Below are positions 11,241 to 22,861 of a stretch of DNA of 64,000 bases, in pieces. The first letter of the stretch is position 1. Each line of letters starts with the position of its first letter. The DNA comes from Typha latifolia. Its lineage: Eukaryota; Streptophyta; Magnoliopsida; Poales; Typhaceae. The translations under genes were made by a program, and so were the position numbers. The stretch spans positions 2,604,001 through 2,668,000 of the forward strand of contig CM034109.1 of the NCBI GenBank assembly GCA_019914945.1, given 5' to 3'. The notes beneath the pieces are model-generated. The model was not told where the DNA came from. It did no database searches and was given only the letters and a program-made list of their open reading frames with translations.

Positions 11241-13305
11241 TTCTCTTTCACAGATTCTCTCTCTCCCCGCCCTCTCTCTCTCTCTTTCTCACATATTCTC
11301 TTGCCGACGCCGGCCTACCATCGTCGTCGCTGCCGTCGCCGCCGCAACACCACCCTCACGGTCTCTCTCTATAGCTCTCTCTCTAAAGACTCGTTCTCTC
11401 TCTCTTACCCTCCTCTCTCTCCCAATCACCTCTCTCTCTCTCTCTCGAGCTCTCTCTTTCTCTCCTTCACTTATCGACACCGGCCTGCCACTCTCGCCGT
11501 CGTTGCCGTTGCCGCCGCCGCCGCTATGGCTGAGGTGAGCCTCCCTCCCTCCCCTTCTCTTCTTCTCCTTCTTCTTCTTCTTCTTCTTCTTCTTCCTTTC
11601 CTCTACTTCTTTTTCCTCTGTTCGTTTTACTTCTCTGGTAATAAAACATGTGTAAAGTACTTATGTTATTTAGTTAATCTAAATTAGATCTTTGATTTAA
11701 TTTGTCCAGAATAGATATATCTAGTAACATGGTAAGTGTAATTAGTATAATTTTAGTTAATTATAATTATAAATATTTGTACATAAATATATTTTTAACT
11801 TCATATATTTTATTAGATTAATACATGTCTTTATAATTAGGTATATATATATATATGTACAACTTATTATACATTATTATGCATGTAATATAATAGTAGG
11901 TTTACTTAATGTTTATATTACATGATTAAGTAAAGATTATTTTATATGCAACTCTTAATTTGTTTAGTAAGGGTAGTAGTGACAAAGTAATTAAAGTATA
12001 ATTATATAATATTATATAATATAGGTGCTTGTCTCTTAAATTATATTCTTATACATGAAACTCTTTTACGTTATTTTTTCAAAAGAGATTCACTATTATA
12101 TACTTAATATATAATTAGCAAACTATGGTTTTATAAATAAATCTACAATTAGAATAATAACATACTAATATTATAATAATTAAATATATGATATAGATCA
12201 TATTATTTAATATAAAAAAAGAAATTTTAAACCTAATAAATCATCATATGTTACACAAACGAATCCTAATTGGATAAATAACTGACCTTATATTACTTTA
12301 ATATTTTCAGATCCCGAACCCTCTTATTTGAGACCCCGTGGACTTTGCTACTGATTTGTGATGATTGATCGATGGACGTGAGGTATACGTGTATTAGGTC
12401 TTCTGATCAGACTGTGAGTAGTCTTATCTCCTAGACGCCTTTCTCAAATTAAGTTATATTATATATTATGTACATACATGTTTTGGCCTCCAGCATGATT
12501 AAATGACTTTATCTAGAGATGATTACAATCGAGCATATTTTATCATGCATCTGATTAGGTTGATCTGGGATATGAGCACATTGGTGATATATAGAGATGA
12601 TGAGAGATGATTATACTGTTATAATGTTATGTGCAGATGATCTGTAGCATGAGTATGCATGTAATAGATTAGCATGAGTATGTATGTATTGACTACATGA
12701 TCGGAGACTATATTGCATTATTTTTCTCTTGATTCCTGTTTCACCTAAATTTCTGTTATGCATTGACTTGATATCGTACTAGATATATGCATATGATTTG
12801 TCATTTAGAAGGAAAGTATGAAATGTGATTGATAGGATAGTTGATAGAAAGCGTGAGGATACCCAAGTGGGCGCGAGGGTTAGGATGCGCTTGGTGGATG
12901 ATTGATCGCTCGACAAAGTCGCGATCCTGTTGGCCTTACGTCCAAGGTTGTTAGTCTATCTGCGCAGTAGACATTCGGACACATGCCATTCGCTAGGGCA
13001 TATCTGGCGAATTATCCTCATGAGGTTTCTATCAGCTAGAGGGGTGCCCGGTCTGGATAGTTGTTGATACCCTTAGCGGATGGCAGGGTATGATTATATT
13101 TGAGATACTCCTTGTGAATGGCAGAGTATGCTCTGAGCCTTCGGGCATTATGTTGAGACCGGGTACCGGGTGTTGACTTTGCATAGTGGTCTATTATGAT
13201 GATGACATATAGAGCTGACATTGATGACTGAGATGTTGAGAACTGCATATGATTTTATTCTCAACTGATTACCTAATTATCAAGTGGTCAATATATATCA
13301 TATAT
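10895..13305 (+). mobile_element. Element C1, 5' LTR (long, 3' end disrupted)
   Basis: It begins TGTAATAACC inside element A's gag, with flank TCCGC (10890-10894). The first part is A-rich, then GC-rich with simple repeats (11175-11600). A long AT-rich middle follows, then the block from 12310 that matches 26951 downward in C4 in reverse. The short open frames across 11041-11690 read through TC, TA and CTT repeats and are not credible proteins. Homology to the LTR is lost near 13305, about 0.4 kb before the expected end. Confidence 0.75.
11192..11238. repeat. (TA)n microsatellite flanked by (TC)n
   Basis: A pure TA run of 47 bases is preceded by TC repeats and followed by further TC and CTT runs to about 11600, all inside the C1 LTR. 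The matching place in C4 (28530-28970) is purine-rich on the plus strand. Confidence 0.95.
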
Positions 13306-13362
13306 ATATAGACGGTTTGCTGTTGGACCGCGGATGCATTCGGGTACCCGCAAATGATGGAG
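13306..13362 (+). mobile_element. Short chromovirus pol fragment inside C1
   Basis: The frame reads GLLLDRGCIRVPANDG, which is the linker just before the integrase zinc finger of chromoviruses (compare LLLDRGCIWVSADNG in element A). It sits between two partial family-C LTR copies and is on the opposite strand from element A's copy, so it is filler from a third element. Confidence 0.6.
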
Positions 13363-13607
13363 GCCCCGTGAACCCTATTAGGACGAGTTGTCGCTCGGTT
13401 ACCGGACGTGAGGGATATGTGAGTTGTGTCTTCTAATCAGAGGTGAGTAGTCTTATCCCGTAGACGTCTTTCTCAAACTAGGATTTATTATATATTATGT
13501 ATATGCATATTTTGGCCTCCAGCATGATTATGTGACTTTATCTAGACATGATTTTAATTGAGCATATTTTTATCATGCATTTGATTAGGTTGATCTGGGA
13601 TATGATC
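13363..13607 (+). mobile_element. Second partial family-C LTR copy
   Basis: The 245 bases repeat, with substitutions, the LTR part at about 12338-12582 (GGCCCCGTG... to GATCTGGGATATGA). The match ends abruptly at the left edge of an inverted block. Confidence 0.7.
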
Positions 13608-15049
13608 CTTCTGCACAAAATATTTACAAATCTACTAATAATAATCCTTCTGCACAAAATACATATTTCCACATATTTACAAATTTTTACACTTTATCAC
13701 AACATATGAACATGTCAATATATCCCATATTATGCTCCACAAACTATAACACCTCAATATCAATAACATCAATGCATGATTTTAGTAATATCTCTTCCTA
13801 TTTATTTGTCGCTTAGATAAATTCTCAGTACACCAATATCTCAAATTATTTCTATCAATATCATCAATATCTCGAATTATTTCTATCAATATCACCAACA
13901 TCTCAAATTATTTCTATCAATATTGTCAAATATCAAAACATAATAATCTCAACATCACAACCTAGACTTCTATCTCTACTAATAAATATCCCAATTGTAA
14001 AGATCGACAACTAGTGAATCCTAAAATAAACTGACAACTACTATACTTGATGGTTTGCCAGATCATCCGACAACCTAAGCTCTGATACCACCTGAATTGT
14101 AACGCCCCCGTCCGGCATGGGCACATGCACACCCATGTGCCCACACGACACGTGTGGTGTACGCGACAGGGCCCGTCACGCACAGATACACTCTTATGCA
14201 CATATAATCATGACATCATCAAATACTACTTGCTAACATATCTATGCTCACATAATCCAATACCAAATAAATCATACTATCAACAAAATACACTTATTAA
14301 CATATGAATATCGAAGTCCACAATAATATATACTAGACCACTACATACTCTAGTAGGACCCACATAGGCCATAACAAACCATCAAGATACAACTAACAAC
14401 TGATACATAGTACACTATAATCTGACATGTATTATACAAATCATCGTCTGATACAATAAAGTATAAATATCAAATAATGGTACAACTCAATATTTGGTTA
14501 AACTATCTTCTATACCATCTCACGTCTATAGCTCACCTCATTCTCGCTCTAAAATATCTCCTCAAGTCTCAAGTCACTATCACGTACCACATATCTGAGA
14601 GGGTTAGAAAAAAAATAAGAGAGTCATGAGCAAAATGCTTAGTGAATAGACCTTACCCCTAATCAATGATGCCAAACAGAGAGTAAATCATGTACTAGAT
14701 AATATGAATCAGAAAGAGCATCATGTCATGAATGAGTATATGAATGTTCCTCAATAATATATAAATGAAAAATAGATAACATGTCATGTCATAATTGATA
14801 ATATATATAATCCTCGACAACGTATAAATAAATCTCCATGTCATACCATCATTATAACTCTCTCTCAAATATAACACATATGATATATCAAATGCAACCA
14901 CCTATGATACATATTAACCATTCGATAATCAGGTATAATAGATAATAATGAAATCATATGCATTTCTCAACATCACGATCATCATCGACATCCCGGTATA
15001 ATAACATCATACTAGACTACTGTGCACAGTCAACACCCGGTACCCGATC
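13608..15049 (-). mobile_element. Inverted block of C1: interior 5' end, primer-binding site and LTR 3' part
   Basis: From 13608 to 14078 the sequence is the reverse complement of the family-C interior (compare 600-1080). A primer-binding site follows at 14079-14090, and from 14098 (TGTAACGCCCCC) the reverse complement of the LTR runs to 15049. At 15050 the interior resumes on the plus strand at nearly the point where the inverted interior stops, with about 50 bases missing relative to C0. An inversion within the element explains this better than a separate insertion. Confidence 0.7.
14079..14090 (-). other. Primer-binding site in the inverted block
   Basis: GCTCTGATACCA is the exact complement of TGGTATCAGAGC. 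It lies seven bases from the LTR edge at 14098, the same spacing as at 586-597 and 25177-25188. Confidence 0.9.
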
Positions 15050-15727
15050 TTTTATGGATATATTTGAGATTAGGAGATTGACGTAAAAAGGTATATGTGG
15101 AGAGAGACTATTTTGATTATTTATGAGAGTCATAATTATTGATTGTGGATGGATGAGTAAGATATGTGATGATTTGATATAGTGGAAAAGATATTAGGTG
15201 ATGTAATATAGATGATTGTAGATTGTATATGGAAAAAAAATTTAGGATGACTGGTATGATAAATTATGTTTGCAAGATACTTATGTTAGTAGGTGTAAAA
15301 TTTTGATTGTACCAATAAGAATGGATGATTTAATAGGAAAATAATTGTCCATAATATCGTTAGAAGATTAATGTCTCTTTAAATTTTAAAGTTGTTGATC
15401 ATCAAATAGGGTAATGAGTATATGAAATATGACATGGATATAGTTATTGAATTGTGAGTGATGTCAGTAGTTGAGACGTAATGTATATAGTTCTGGATGG
15501 TATGATAGTAGGTTTAGTTTAAAGTTACTGATTGAGTGAATTTGATTAGATGGAAAGAATGATAATGAAATGAATTATATAGGGTGATGATAGTTGCTAA
15601 GTTGATAGTCTCATGATATATCTTGTATGATAGTGAAAATATATTTTGATTATTATTTTAGTTTTGGACATTGATTTAGAGGATAAGAATATTATAGCAT
15701 GAAGATCGTGTATTTTGGGATAAATTT
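15050..15727 (+). mobile_element. Non-coding interior of C1, first part
   Basis: Homologous to 1068-1541 on the same strand and to 24150-24780 on the other strand. It is AT-rich with stops in every frame and no recognisable domain. It ends where an LTR fragment of another family begins. Confidence 0.65.
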
Positions 15728-15863
15728 TGATACGAATCAGATCAAATCGGACCACATCAAAAGGAGATTAGGCTCAATGGATTGAGTCTAATTATCTTAT
15801 TTGATTATTTGGTTTAGTTATAGTCTTAGTAGGTTAGAATTTTATTTAATTAGCTAAATCCAG
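15728..15863 (+). mobile_element. Truncated family-E LTR start (E2)
   Basis: The sequence begins TGATACGAATCAGATC and matches the reverse complement of LTR E1 inward from 22861 (AAAAGGAGATTAGGCT, then TTTTATTTAATTAGCTAAAT). It is cut after about 136 bases by the LTR of element D. Confidence 0.6.
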
Positions 15864-16204
15864 CGATACGATTCGGACTTCACCGATGTCATCTCGAGCA
15901 CGGATTCACATTAGGGATGTCTTTGTTTCTTGTTCTAATGTTTAATTTCTAAGAAAATAAGTTTTTTGTAAGTCGGGTTCGAACGCGGGTGGAGTGCGTT
16001 CGAACGCGGTTGTGAACGCCTGCACCACATCCAGAGGGTGTGATCGAACACACTATGAACACCACGTTCGAACGCACTGTGAATGCTTGTATCGCGTTCG
16101 CAAATCCAAAGAAGTGGGAAATAGGTGCGTTCGGTCGCGCATTCAAACGCCCGCATCACATTTGCAAATCTAGAGAAGAGCGAACTAGGTGCGTTCGAAC
16201 ATGA

Positions 16205-16911
16205 ACGAGCCATGAAGTTATACCCGAAACAAAATTGGACGAGCCAAGGAAGTCGCAATCAAGCTCAACCAAGAACCACTGCTGCAATGGTGCCTCATTG
16301 AGCACCCCTGAAGCCATCCCAAGATGTGAAGTACGCACCTAGAGGTCCGGGACGAGCACTCACACCTGCTCAAGTGGAGGAACGATGAACCAAAGGCCTA
16401 TGCTTTTGTTGTGATGAGAAGTTTGTACCTAGGCATCGCTGCGCCAATGGGATCGGTGATGATAATAGATGGATTAGAAGATGCGGAGGATGAGTTTTCA
16501 GCTAAAAATGAAGGTGTGGCTGGGCATCAAGGAGAAGTAGCTGAGGAGCAACCCGTGGAGGACATGATAGCCGAAATCTTCCTCCACGCCTATTCGGGGA
16601 CAGCCGCGCCAAAGACTTTACAGGTGAATGGTGTAGTCAAGAAAACCACAGTGAGAATCTTGATCGACACCAGGTCTACCCACAACTTCATTGATAAGAG
16701 GCTCCTTAAGAAGATTGGGCTCGAATCAGAACCCACGAAAGGATTCGATGTGACGATTGGAGATGGCACCACATTGCAAGCGGATTTTATTTGTGGAGGT
16801 GTGAAATTGAAGGTGCAAGGCCAAACCTTCACATTTGATCTTTATCCATTGGCCTTGCGAGGTGCCAATATTGTTTTGGGGACTAATGGCTTCAAAGCTT
16901 GGAGCCCGTAA
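16205..16911 (+). pseudogene. Element D gag end and protease remnant
   Basis: A CCHC knuckle (CFCCDEKFVPRHRC) lies near 16400-16445, in a different frame from the protease that follows. The protease stretch (AEIFLHAYSGTAAPKTLQVN, then ILIDTRSTHNFIDKRLLKK) has DTR instead of the catalytic DTG, a change expected to abolish activity. It continues through KLKVQGQTFTFDLYPLALRG to LGTNGFKAWSP. An in-frame stretch of 166 codons is open from 16411, but it is only a piece of the polyprotein. Confidence 0.85.
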
Positions 16912-17159
16912 CATTTGATTTCTCAAACCTCACACTGACATTTCGAAAGAATGGTCGAAAGGTGCTGCTGGATGGAAATCAACTGCGGCAAGGGCCGACA
17001 TTTGAAACTACTTGTGGGCTTTCCTTCTATAGGGGACCGAGCTCTACTATTACAAATGGTTGTTGCTGAACCAGAATATCCACCACCAAGGGAAATAGCC
17101 ATTGACCTGCAAGAGCTGCTGTAGGAGTTCAAGGATCTCTTCGAGAAACCTTGAGGACT

Positions 17160-18538
17160 GCCACCGACCCGTCGGCACGACCATCGCATCCAGATCATTT
17201 CAAGGGCTGAACTAGCAAATGTCCGGCCCTATCAGTACCCGCATGTCCAGAAGGAAGAGATCAGTAAATTGGTGGTGGAAATGCTCAAGCAAGGAATTAT
17301 TCAACTGAGTAGAAGGGAGTTGGCGATTTTGCGTCGACTATCGAGCCTTGAATGCGATTAGAGTCAAAGACCGGTATCCAATACCGGTGATCGAGGAGTT
17401 GTTGGATGAACTCACAGGGTCAGCTTACTACAGCAAACTTGTCTTAAGAGAGGGGTACCATCAAATCTGCGTCGACTAGGAAGATGTGCACAAAATAGCG
17501 TTCTGAACTCATGATGGCCACTATGAGTTCCGAGTAATGCAATTTGGGCTCACCAATGCACTGGCCACCTTCCAAAGGCTGATGAATGATCTTTTTCGCC
17601 CGCTTCGGTGCGTGCTCGTCTTCTTTGACGACATTCTAGTGTATAGCAGGAATTAGAGCGAGCACTTGCGGTATGTGCGTGAGGTGTTGAATATCTTGCG
17701 ACAAAACCAATTAAAAGTCAAGATGAGCAAGTGTCTTTGGGGAGAGCCACGAGTGGAGTACTTGGGACATATAATCTCAGCAAGAGGAGTTGAAGTCGAT
17801 CCAAGCAAGATCAAGAATATGGTGGACTGGCCGATTCCTACTAATCAACGGGAATTGAGGGGATTCCTTGGGTTGACGGGGTACTATCGGTGATTCGTTG
17901 CCAACTATGGCAAAATTGCTGCCCCGCTAACCTCCTTACTCAGAAAAGGTGGGTTTCAATGGACAGGCAAGGCGATGGAGGCCTTCGAAGCCTTGAAGAC
18001 AGCTATGTCTACCACTCCGGTTCTAGCACTACCGGATTTCAGCAGGCCCTTTGTGGTGGATTGCGATGCTTCGGGTGAGAGCATTAGAACAGTTTTGATG
18101 CAAGAGGGTAGACCCATGGCATATATGAGCAAGGCATTGTCAAACCAGTCATGACAGATATCCACTTACGAGCGCGAAATGCTAGCGATTCTATATGTCG
18201 TCACCAAATGGCTATCCTACTTGATTGGCCAACGATTTACTATCCGCACGGACTAGCGTAGCTTACCCTACTTCATGAAGCAATGTGTGCACACCCCAGC
18301 CCAGCAACGGTGGGTCACAAAACTCCTTGGGTATGACTACGAATTAGTCTACAAAAAGGGGATCGAGAATCAAGCGGCCGATACCCTTTTGCGCCAATCG
18401 GACACAAGTGAGCTTGCCTCTTTTTCAACACCAACCCTTTCTCTATTTTCGGATATGTGGGGAACCAATGCAGAAGATCAAATCATGGAGGAGCTTGAGT
18501 CAGAGGTCAAGGATCGCTTCCCAAATTTCAAACCTTGA
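17160..18538 (+). pseudogene. Element D reverse transcriptase and RNase H remnant fused to chromodomain tail
   Basis: Reverse transcriptase motifs are clear: [20 protein letters not shown] (17328), [15 protein letters not shown] (17528), [13 protein letters not shown] (17620; the metal-binding DD is kept) and EYLGHIISARGVEVDPSKI. RNase H follows (VVDCDASGESIRTVLMQEG, then EREMLAILYVVTKW, then FTIRTD), then the linker AADTLLRQSDTSEL. At about 18480 the linker is joined to EELESEVKDRFPNFKP, the end of the chromodomain region, so about 1.2 kb of integrase is missing. At least five stops interrupt the frame. Confidence 0.9.
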
Positions 18539-18565
18539 GGACAAGTTTGCGGAAGCGTGGTGGAT

Positions 18566-18871
18566 TGATACAATTCGGACTTCACCGATGTCGTCTCGAG
18601 CACGAATACACATTAGGGGTGTCTTTGTTTCTTGTTCTAATGTTTAATTTCTAAGAAAATAAGTTTTCTGTAAGTCGCGTTCGAATGTGGGTGGAATACG
18701 TTCGAACGCGATTGTGAACACCTGCATCACATCTAGAGGGTGTGAATTGTGCGTTCAAACGTCGCGTTCGAATGCGCAATGAACGTCTGTATCGCGTTCG
18801 CAAATCCAAGGAAGTGAGAAATAGGTGCGTTTGATCGCGCATTCAAACGCTTGCATCGTATTCGTAAATCC
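18566..18871 (+). mobile_element. Element D, truncated 3' LTR
   Basis: It is preceded by the purine-rich tract GGACAAGTTTGCGGAAGCG (18539-18557). It starts TGATACAATTCGG and carries the palindrome cluster (GCGTTCGAATG, ACGTTCGAACGCG, GCGTTCAAACG). It is cut at about 18871, where family-C sequence returns. Confidence 0.8.
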
Positions 18872-20664
18872 ACTAATCGGAGATAACTTGATAGAGTTAT
18901 TTATACATCCTATAGACTTAATCATTTGTTATGACTGATAGATGGTTTGGAAGTTGAAGTAATTACTTCATAGGACGGATCGTATTCAGTGTATCGATAA
19001 AAGTTTATTATAATGCTAGAAGATAAACAGATAATGAGGTATAGGAAAGTAATTATATTAGCATTTGTTTAACTATCGGCTTACATGTTTGATCATTATT
19101 AGAGGTTATTGAGCGAGCTTTTTAGAATGATGAGATTGATCTTAATAATTATAAAGACTTACAGGTTTGCATTTGAGTCTTAAGATAAAGACATTTGATT
19201 AGGAGATAATGATTTCATGATTGGTCCCATTATAATTTGTGAAAATTTGATCTTTTAATGAATTGCAAAGTTAAGGTTGCGAGTTGATCTAAAGTAAAAT
19301 GGAAGATATAATAGTAAGATTGTAAGTTATATTTTTAGAAGTCTTCTGATCTATATGAATCAGTTAGTGTCAGTTATTTTATTAGCAGATCATAATAGCA
19401 TGACCAAATCGGGAGATTAATCTTAGTAGCTTTAGTTCATATACAATATTTTTGTGGATTTGTCTAAGTCATGTATATATATTCTTAAAGATCAAGTATG
19501 ATGGATTAGTAAATAGCTGTGTGGCAATGGATTGAATATTATATCTGTCGAGATATTGAAGAGATTATTGGATTACTTAATAGAACTCAGTAGATAGTAT
19601 TTGAATCTGAATATCGTTATCATTAAGTGATATTTTGGTAGATATACTAGTAGTGATAGTAATTAAATAGATAATGATCAAATTGAAATTACATTAATTG
19701 AGGAATAAATTGTTTGGATACAGAAAATGATTAATAGAAAGATCATTATAAATTTTATCATGTATGTTTCTTCAGATAGTCTGAATTTAACCTTTCAATA
19801 TTGCAGATTAGGAAGGAAGATAATGTGGAGAATTAGAAGAGTGTATAAATTTTGTTTGAGGTTGCATTAGGATTAACATTGATAGGTTGGATTTGATGAA
19901 CTGTATGTTATTTTGAAGTATGTATTATGAATACAAGTTGATATTGTAGTCTTATATGGATAGGTGTGATATGTTATATTAACTTATTTAGTAATTTGTA
20001 TAATGGTTTAAGCATATAAACAGTGCACTTTAAATAAGAAAGTTTGTGCTATCGCCTAAATTTTATGAGGATATCGGATGATGCTGAATATGTTTAGATT
20101 AGTGACATTATTTGTCTAGAAAGAGAAACATGAGTTAAGTATTTCAGATATTCTTGAAATAACATGGATTTATCGTTCTACTTAGTATTAGTGATAGTAT
20201 TGAGGGATAATCCATCGAGTATATTTGGGATCGGAGTATATATTCAGTAGATTGGAGATAATTTACTTAAATAGGTTGTATTGTATTATCATAGGTGATT
20301 ATGGCATTACGATGTTGTATTGTTGTAGTTAGCATGAAAAGTGATAAATTGGGACAGCTTGAGGTATTTTGGAGTAGAATCTGATTGACTTAATAGATGA
20401 CAATACTTTGTATATTGTAGAATGAATGTACATTTTTTTGCAAACTAGTGGTATTATTGATGTTTATAGACATGGTATGATTACCTGACTGATTTAAATC
20501 TAGAAATTTTAATTTTGTAAGGGAGTTACTTGTGGTGGTATAAGTTATAGATTTGAAAAAGTGAAATTGCACAGTTGTCAATTTGATTAGAAGGTAGTGG
20601 AACTAAATATGTGGATTTTCTTACAATACAAGTGTGATTTAAATTTTGGGATCAACATTTTTAT
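18872..20664 (+). mobile_element. Non-coding interior of C1, second part
   Basis: It matches the reverse complement of C4 from about 23870 down to 22862, for example the GAGATAACTTGATAGAGTTATT block and the ATTGCAGATTAGGAAGGAAGATAATGTGG block near 19805. The last 0.85 kb (from 19830) has no partner in the window because C4 is cut there. I see no protein domain in either strand. Confidence 0.65.
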
Positions 20665-20680
20665 AAGAGGGGAGGGAAAA
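20665..20680 (+). other. Polypurine tract of C1
   Basis: AAGAGGGGAGGGAAAA directly abuts the TGTAACAACC start of the 3' LTR. This is the expected priming site for plus-strand synthesis and confirms that C1 is plus-oriented. Confidence 0.9.
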
Positions 20681-20930
20681 TGTAACAACCCAACCTGAAA
20701 AAAAAATCTATTGCATGGCACAACGTGGCCGGCCATAGCGTGGCAGGTCTCGTGCCATTTAGTGGAAGGAGGGGAGGGCCACGTGCCCCAACCGTCGGCC
20801 GGGCCAACTAGCACAGTGGGCCCCACCACCGCCGTCGAAGCCTCGCCTCTCTCTCTATCTTTTTCTTCTCCCCACTCTCTCTTTCGGTCTCTCTTTCTCC
20901 TCCTTCCCTCAAACTCACACTTATTTACGA
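20681..20930 (+). mobile_element. C1, truncated 3' LTR
   Basis: It starts TGTAACAACCC, then an A-run, the GCATGGCACAACGTGGCC block and TC-rich sequence like the start of the 5' LTR at 10895. It is cut at about 20930 within TTATTTACGAAG and joined to a chromovirus pol fragment. Confidence 0.8.
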
Positions 20931-21610
20931 AGGCGGCATTGAAGGTGCAAGGCCAAACCTTCACATTAGATCTTTATCCGTTAGCCTTGCAGGGTGCCGA
21001 CATCGTCTTGGGGACTCAATGGCTTCAAGACTTGGGGCGTGACATTCAATTTTACAAACCTCACACTTACATTACGAAGGAATAGTCTGTGAGTGCTGCT
21101 GGATGGAAATTAGTCGCGGCAAGGACCAACGTTGTAATCACTATTTAGACTTCCATGTGCAGGGGACCAAGCTCTACTCATGCAAATGGCTATTGTTGAA
21201 CTAGAACATCCATCGCCCAATGGAATATCGGCTGACATGAAGGAACTGCTATAGGAATTCATCGACCTCTTCGAGGAGCCCAAAGGACTATCACTGACCC
21301 ATCACCATGGCCACCGAATTCAGATCATCCCAAGGGCTAAACCAGCAAATGTTCAGCCATATCGGTACCCATATATCTAGAAGGAGGAGATCAGCAAATT
21401 GGTGGTCGAGATGCTAGAGCAAGGGATCATCCAGCCGAGCAGGAGCACCTATTCATCGTAGGTGCTGCTAGTTCGAAAGAAAGACAGGAGTTGGTGGTTT
21501 TACGTCAACTACCGAGCCTTGAATGTGATCACCGTCAAAGATCAGTACCCAATACTAGTGATCGATGAGCTGTTGGACGAACTCACAGGGCCGACTTCCT
21601 TCAGCAAGCT
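20931..21610 (+). pseudogene. Chromovirus protease-end and reverse transcriptase-start fragment (H)
   Basis: The frame at 20939 reads LKVQGQTFTLDLYPLALQGADIV, the same protease end as in element D. After several frame changes, the reverse transcriptase start is seen at 21455 ([21 protein letters not shown], then [19 protein letters not shown]). It stops at SFSKL (21610). Frame changes and stops show it is dead. Nucleotide similarity to element D is high over 16800-17440, so it derives from the same family. Confidence 0.85.
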
Positions 21611-22008
21611 TAGTCTCTCTACTCTAATCTCCCTCCTCCCCATTCACCAACCAGCCACCTCTTCACCAACCAACCACCTCTACTCTAATCTCGACCACTT
21701 CTTCCCCTTTGTCTTTATCCCTTAAGCTACATCAACCATCCACCCTCATCTCCATTATCATTCATAACCCTAACATCCACTCCACCTGTAACCACCAACT
21801 TCATCCCCACTATATTGTGATTTTGTTCAAATTGCAATTTGAGACTAGAAAGGGCTCAGGGAGTATGGATCGATCCCACTTGGTTTCGTAATTTTCTGAC
21901 TACGGAAGAATATTTAGTAAATATTTTTCCCTCGGTTGCGTGGACTGCTTCCTACAATAAATCCATATCTTGAAGGAATTGTTCCATAGGACCCTATCAG
22001 TAAGACAT
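21611..22008 (+). mobile_element. Probable LTR 3' part in plus orientation
   Basis: It is pyrimidine-rich with repeated CACCAACCAGCCACCT-type words, then a CTAGAAAGGGCTCAGGG segment and a TTTCGTAATTTTCTGAC...AATATTTAGTAAATATT block that also occurs, inverted, at 49880-49930. By layout it resembles R-U5 and leader of a family-E element. I cannot place its boundaries. Confidence 0.35.
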
Positions 22009-22020
22009 GCTCTGTACCAA
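22009..22020 (-). other. Primer-binding site of E1 (degenerate)
   Basis: Read on the minus strand the bases give TTGGTACAGAGC, close to the initiator tRNA-Met site TGGTATCAGAGC with one base missing. It lies directly beside the LTR that starts at 22022. Confidence 0.55.
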
Positions 22021-22021
22021 T

Positions 22022-22861
22022 TGTTATGAACCAGCTTGATCTGATTCATAGCAGTTCTTCAAAGAATTTGGGATTCATAGGTGGAGGCACGGATTCCTAG
22101 GTATTAGATGGAGGTGATGATGGAGTGGAGGTCGAGTAGTTGATGGAGGTGGCTCGGCAATCGATGATGGTGGTGGTGGTTTACGAATGCGGATGCGTAG
22201 ATAGTTGAGGGGTATGATTGGCCTACAACTATGGTAAAAACTGTACGGGAGGTAGAGATGGTTAAGATAAAGAGATGAATGGGAGAAGTAGGCATGCCCT
22301 ACAGGACTAGGGGGATCGGTGGTAGAGGGAGATTAGAAGCTAGATGAGACCGTGCTAACGGAAGAGATGACACTGATTGGTTAAGAGGGATGAGGGAGAT
22401 GTAAAGGCCAATGGCCTAGTTGAGAGAGATGTCAAGGCAAAAGTCAAGTAATCTTTCATTCCAAGCATGCCCTAAGATACAAGCCATAAGGCCCTATTTA
22501 TAAAAATTTAATCAAAAAGTCTAAAACAAATTTAACTAAACTAGTCTTCCTTATCTTCTCAGATTAAACCTTCGTTTGTTTATAGATATATTCCAAATAT
22601 GGAAAAGTCATGAATATCAAAGTTGTACATCTGGAAGTTGATGATCTTATCCAACTAAATTGATATTATTCATATATCTATAGAATATTCTGCAAATATT
22701 TTTCTGAAACTGCATAGAGTTAAATTTAGCTAATTAAATAAAATCCTAACATACTAAGACTTCTTTGACTAAACTACATAAGAATAATAAATAAGATAAT
22801 TAGACTTGATCTATCAAGCCTAATGTCTTTTGAGGTGATCCGATCTAGTCCAAATACATCA
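22022..22861 (-). mobile_element. LTR E1 (840 bp), inserted in family-C element C4
   Basis: It runs from TGTTATGAACC to AATACATCA. On its right, family-C interior sequence begins at once (CCACATTATCTCCCTCC, the reverse complement of the block at 19805-19835). It is related to the partial LTRs at 15728 and 49937-50566. It lacks the palindrome cluster found in elements A, B and D. Confidence 0.7.

Larger units (their letters stand above)
15864..18871 (+). mobile_element. Element D: chromovirus remnant lacking integrase
   Basis: The element has matching LTR starts at 15864 (CGATACGATTCGGACTTC) and 18566 (TGATACAATTCGGACTTC), each only about 300-340 bases long. Between them lie gag zinc knuckle, protease, reverse transcriptase, RNase H and the last 17 residues of the chromodomain region. 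Nearly the whole integrase is deleted. Both LTR copies lack their R-U5 parts, and the left one joins straight into gag. On the right, family-C interior resumes at about 18872, so D sits within C1. Confidence 0.8.

Noticed and set aside
11041..11690. Overlapping open frames of 90-195 codons on the plus strand
   Set aside because: They read through TC, TA and CTT microsatellites in an LTR and give Ser/Leu, Tyr/Ile and Leu runs. The matching stretch in C4 has no conserved frame.
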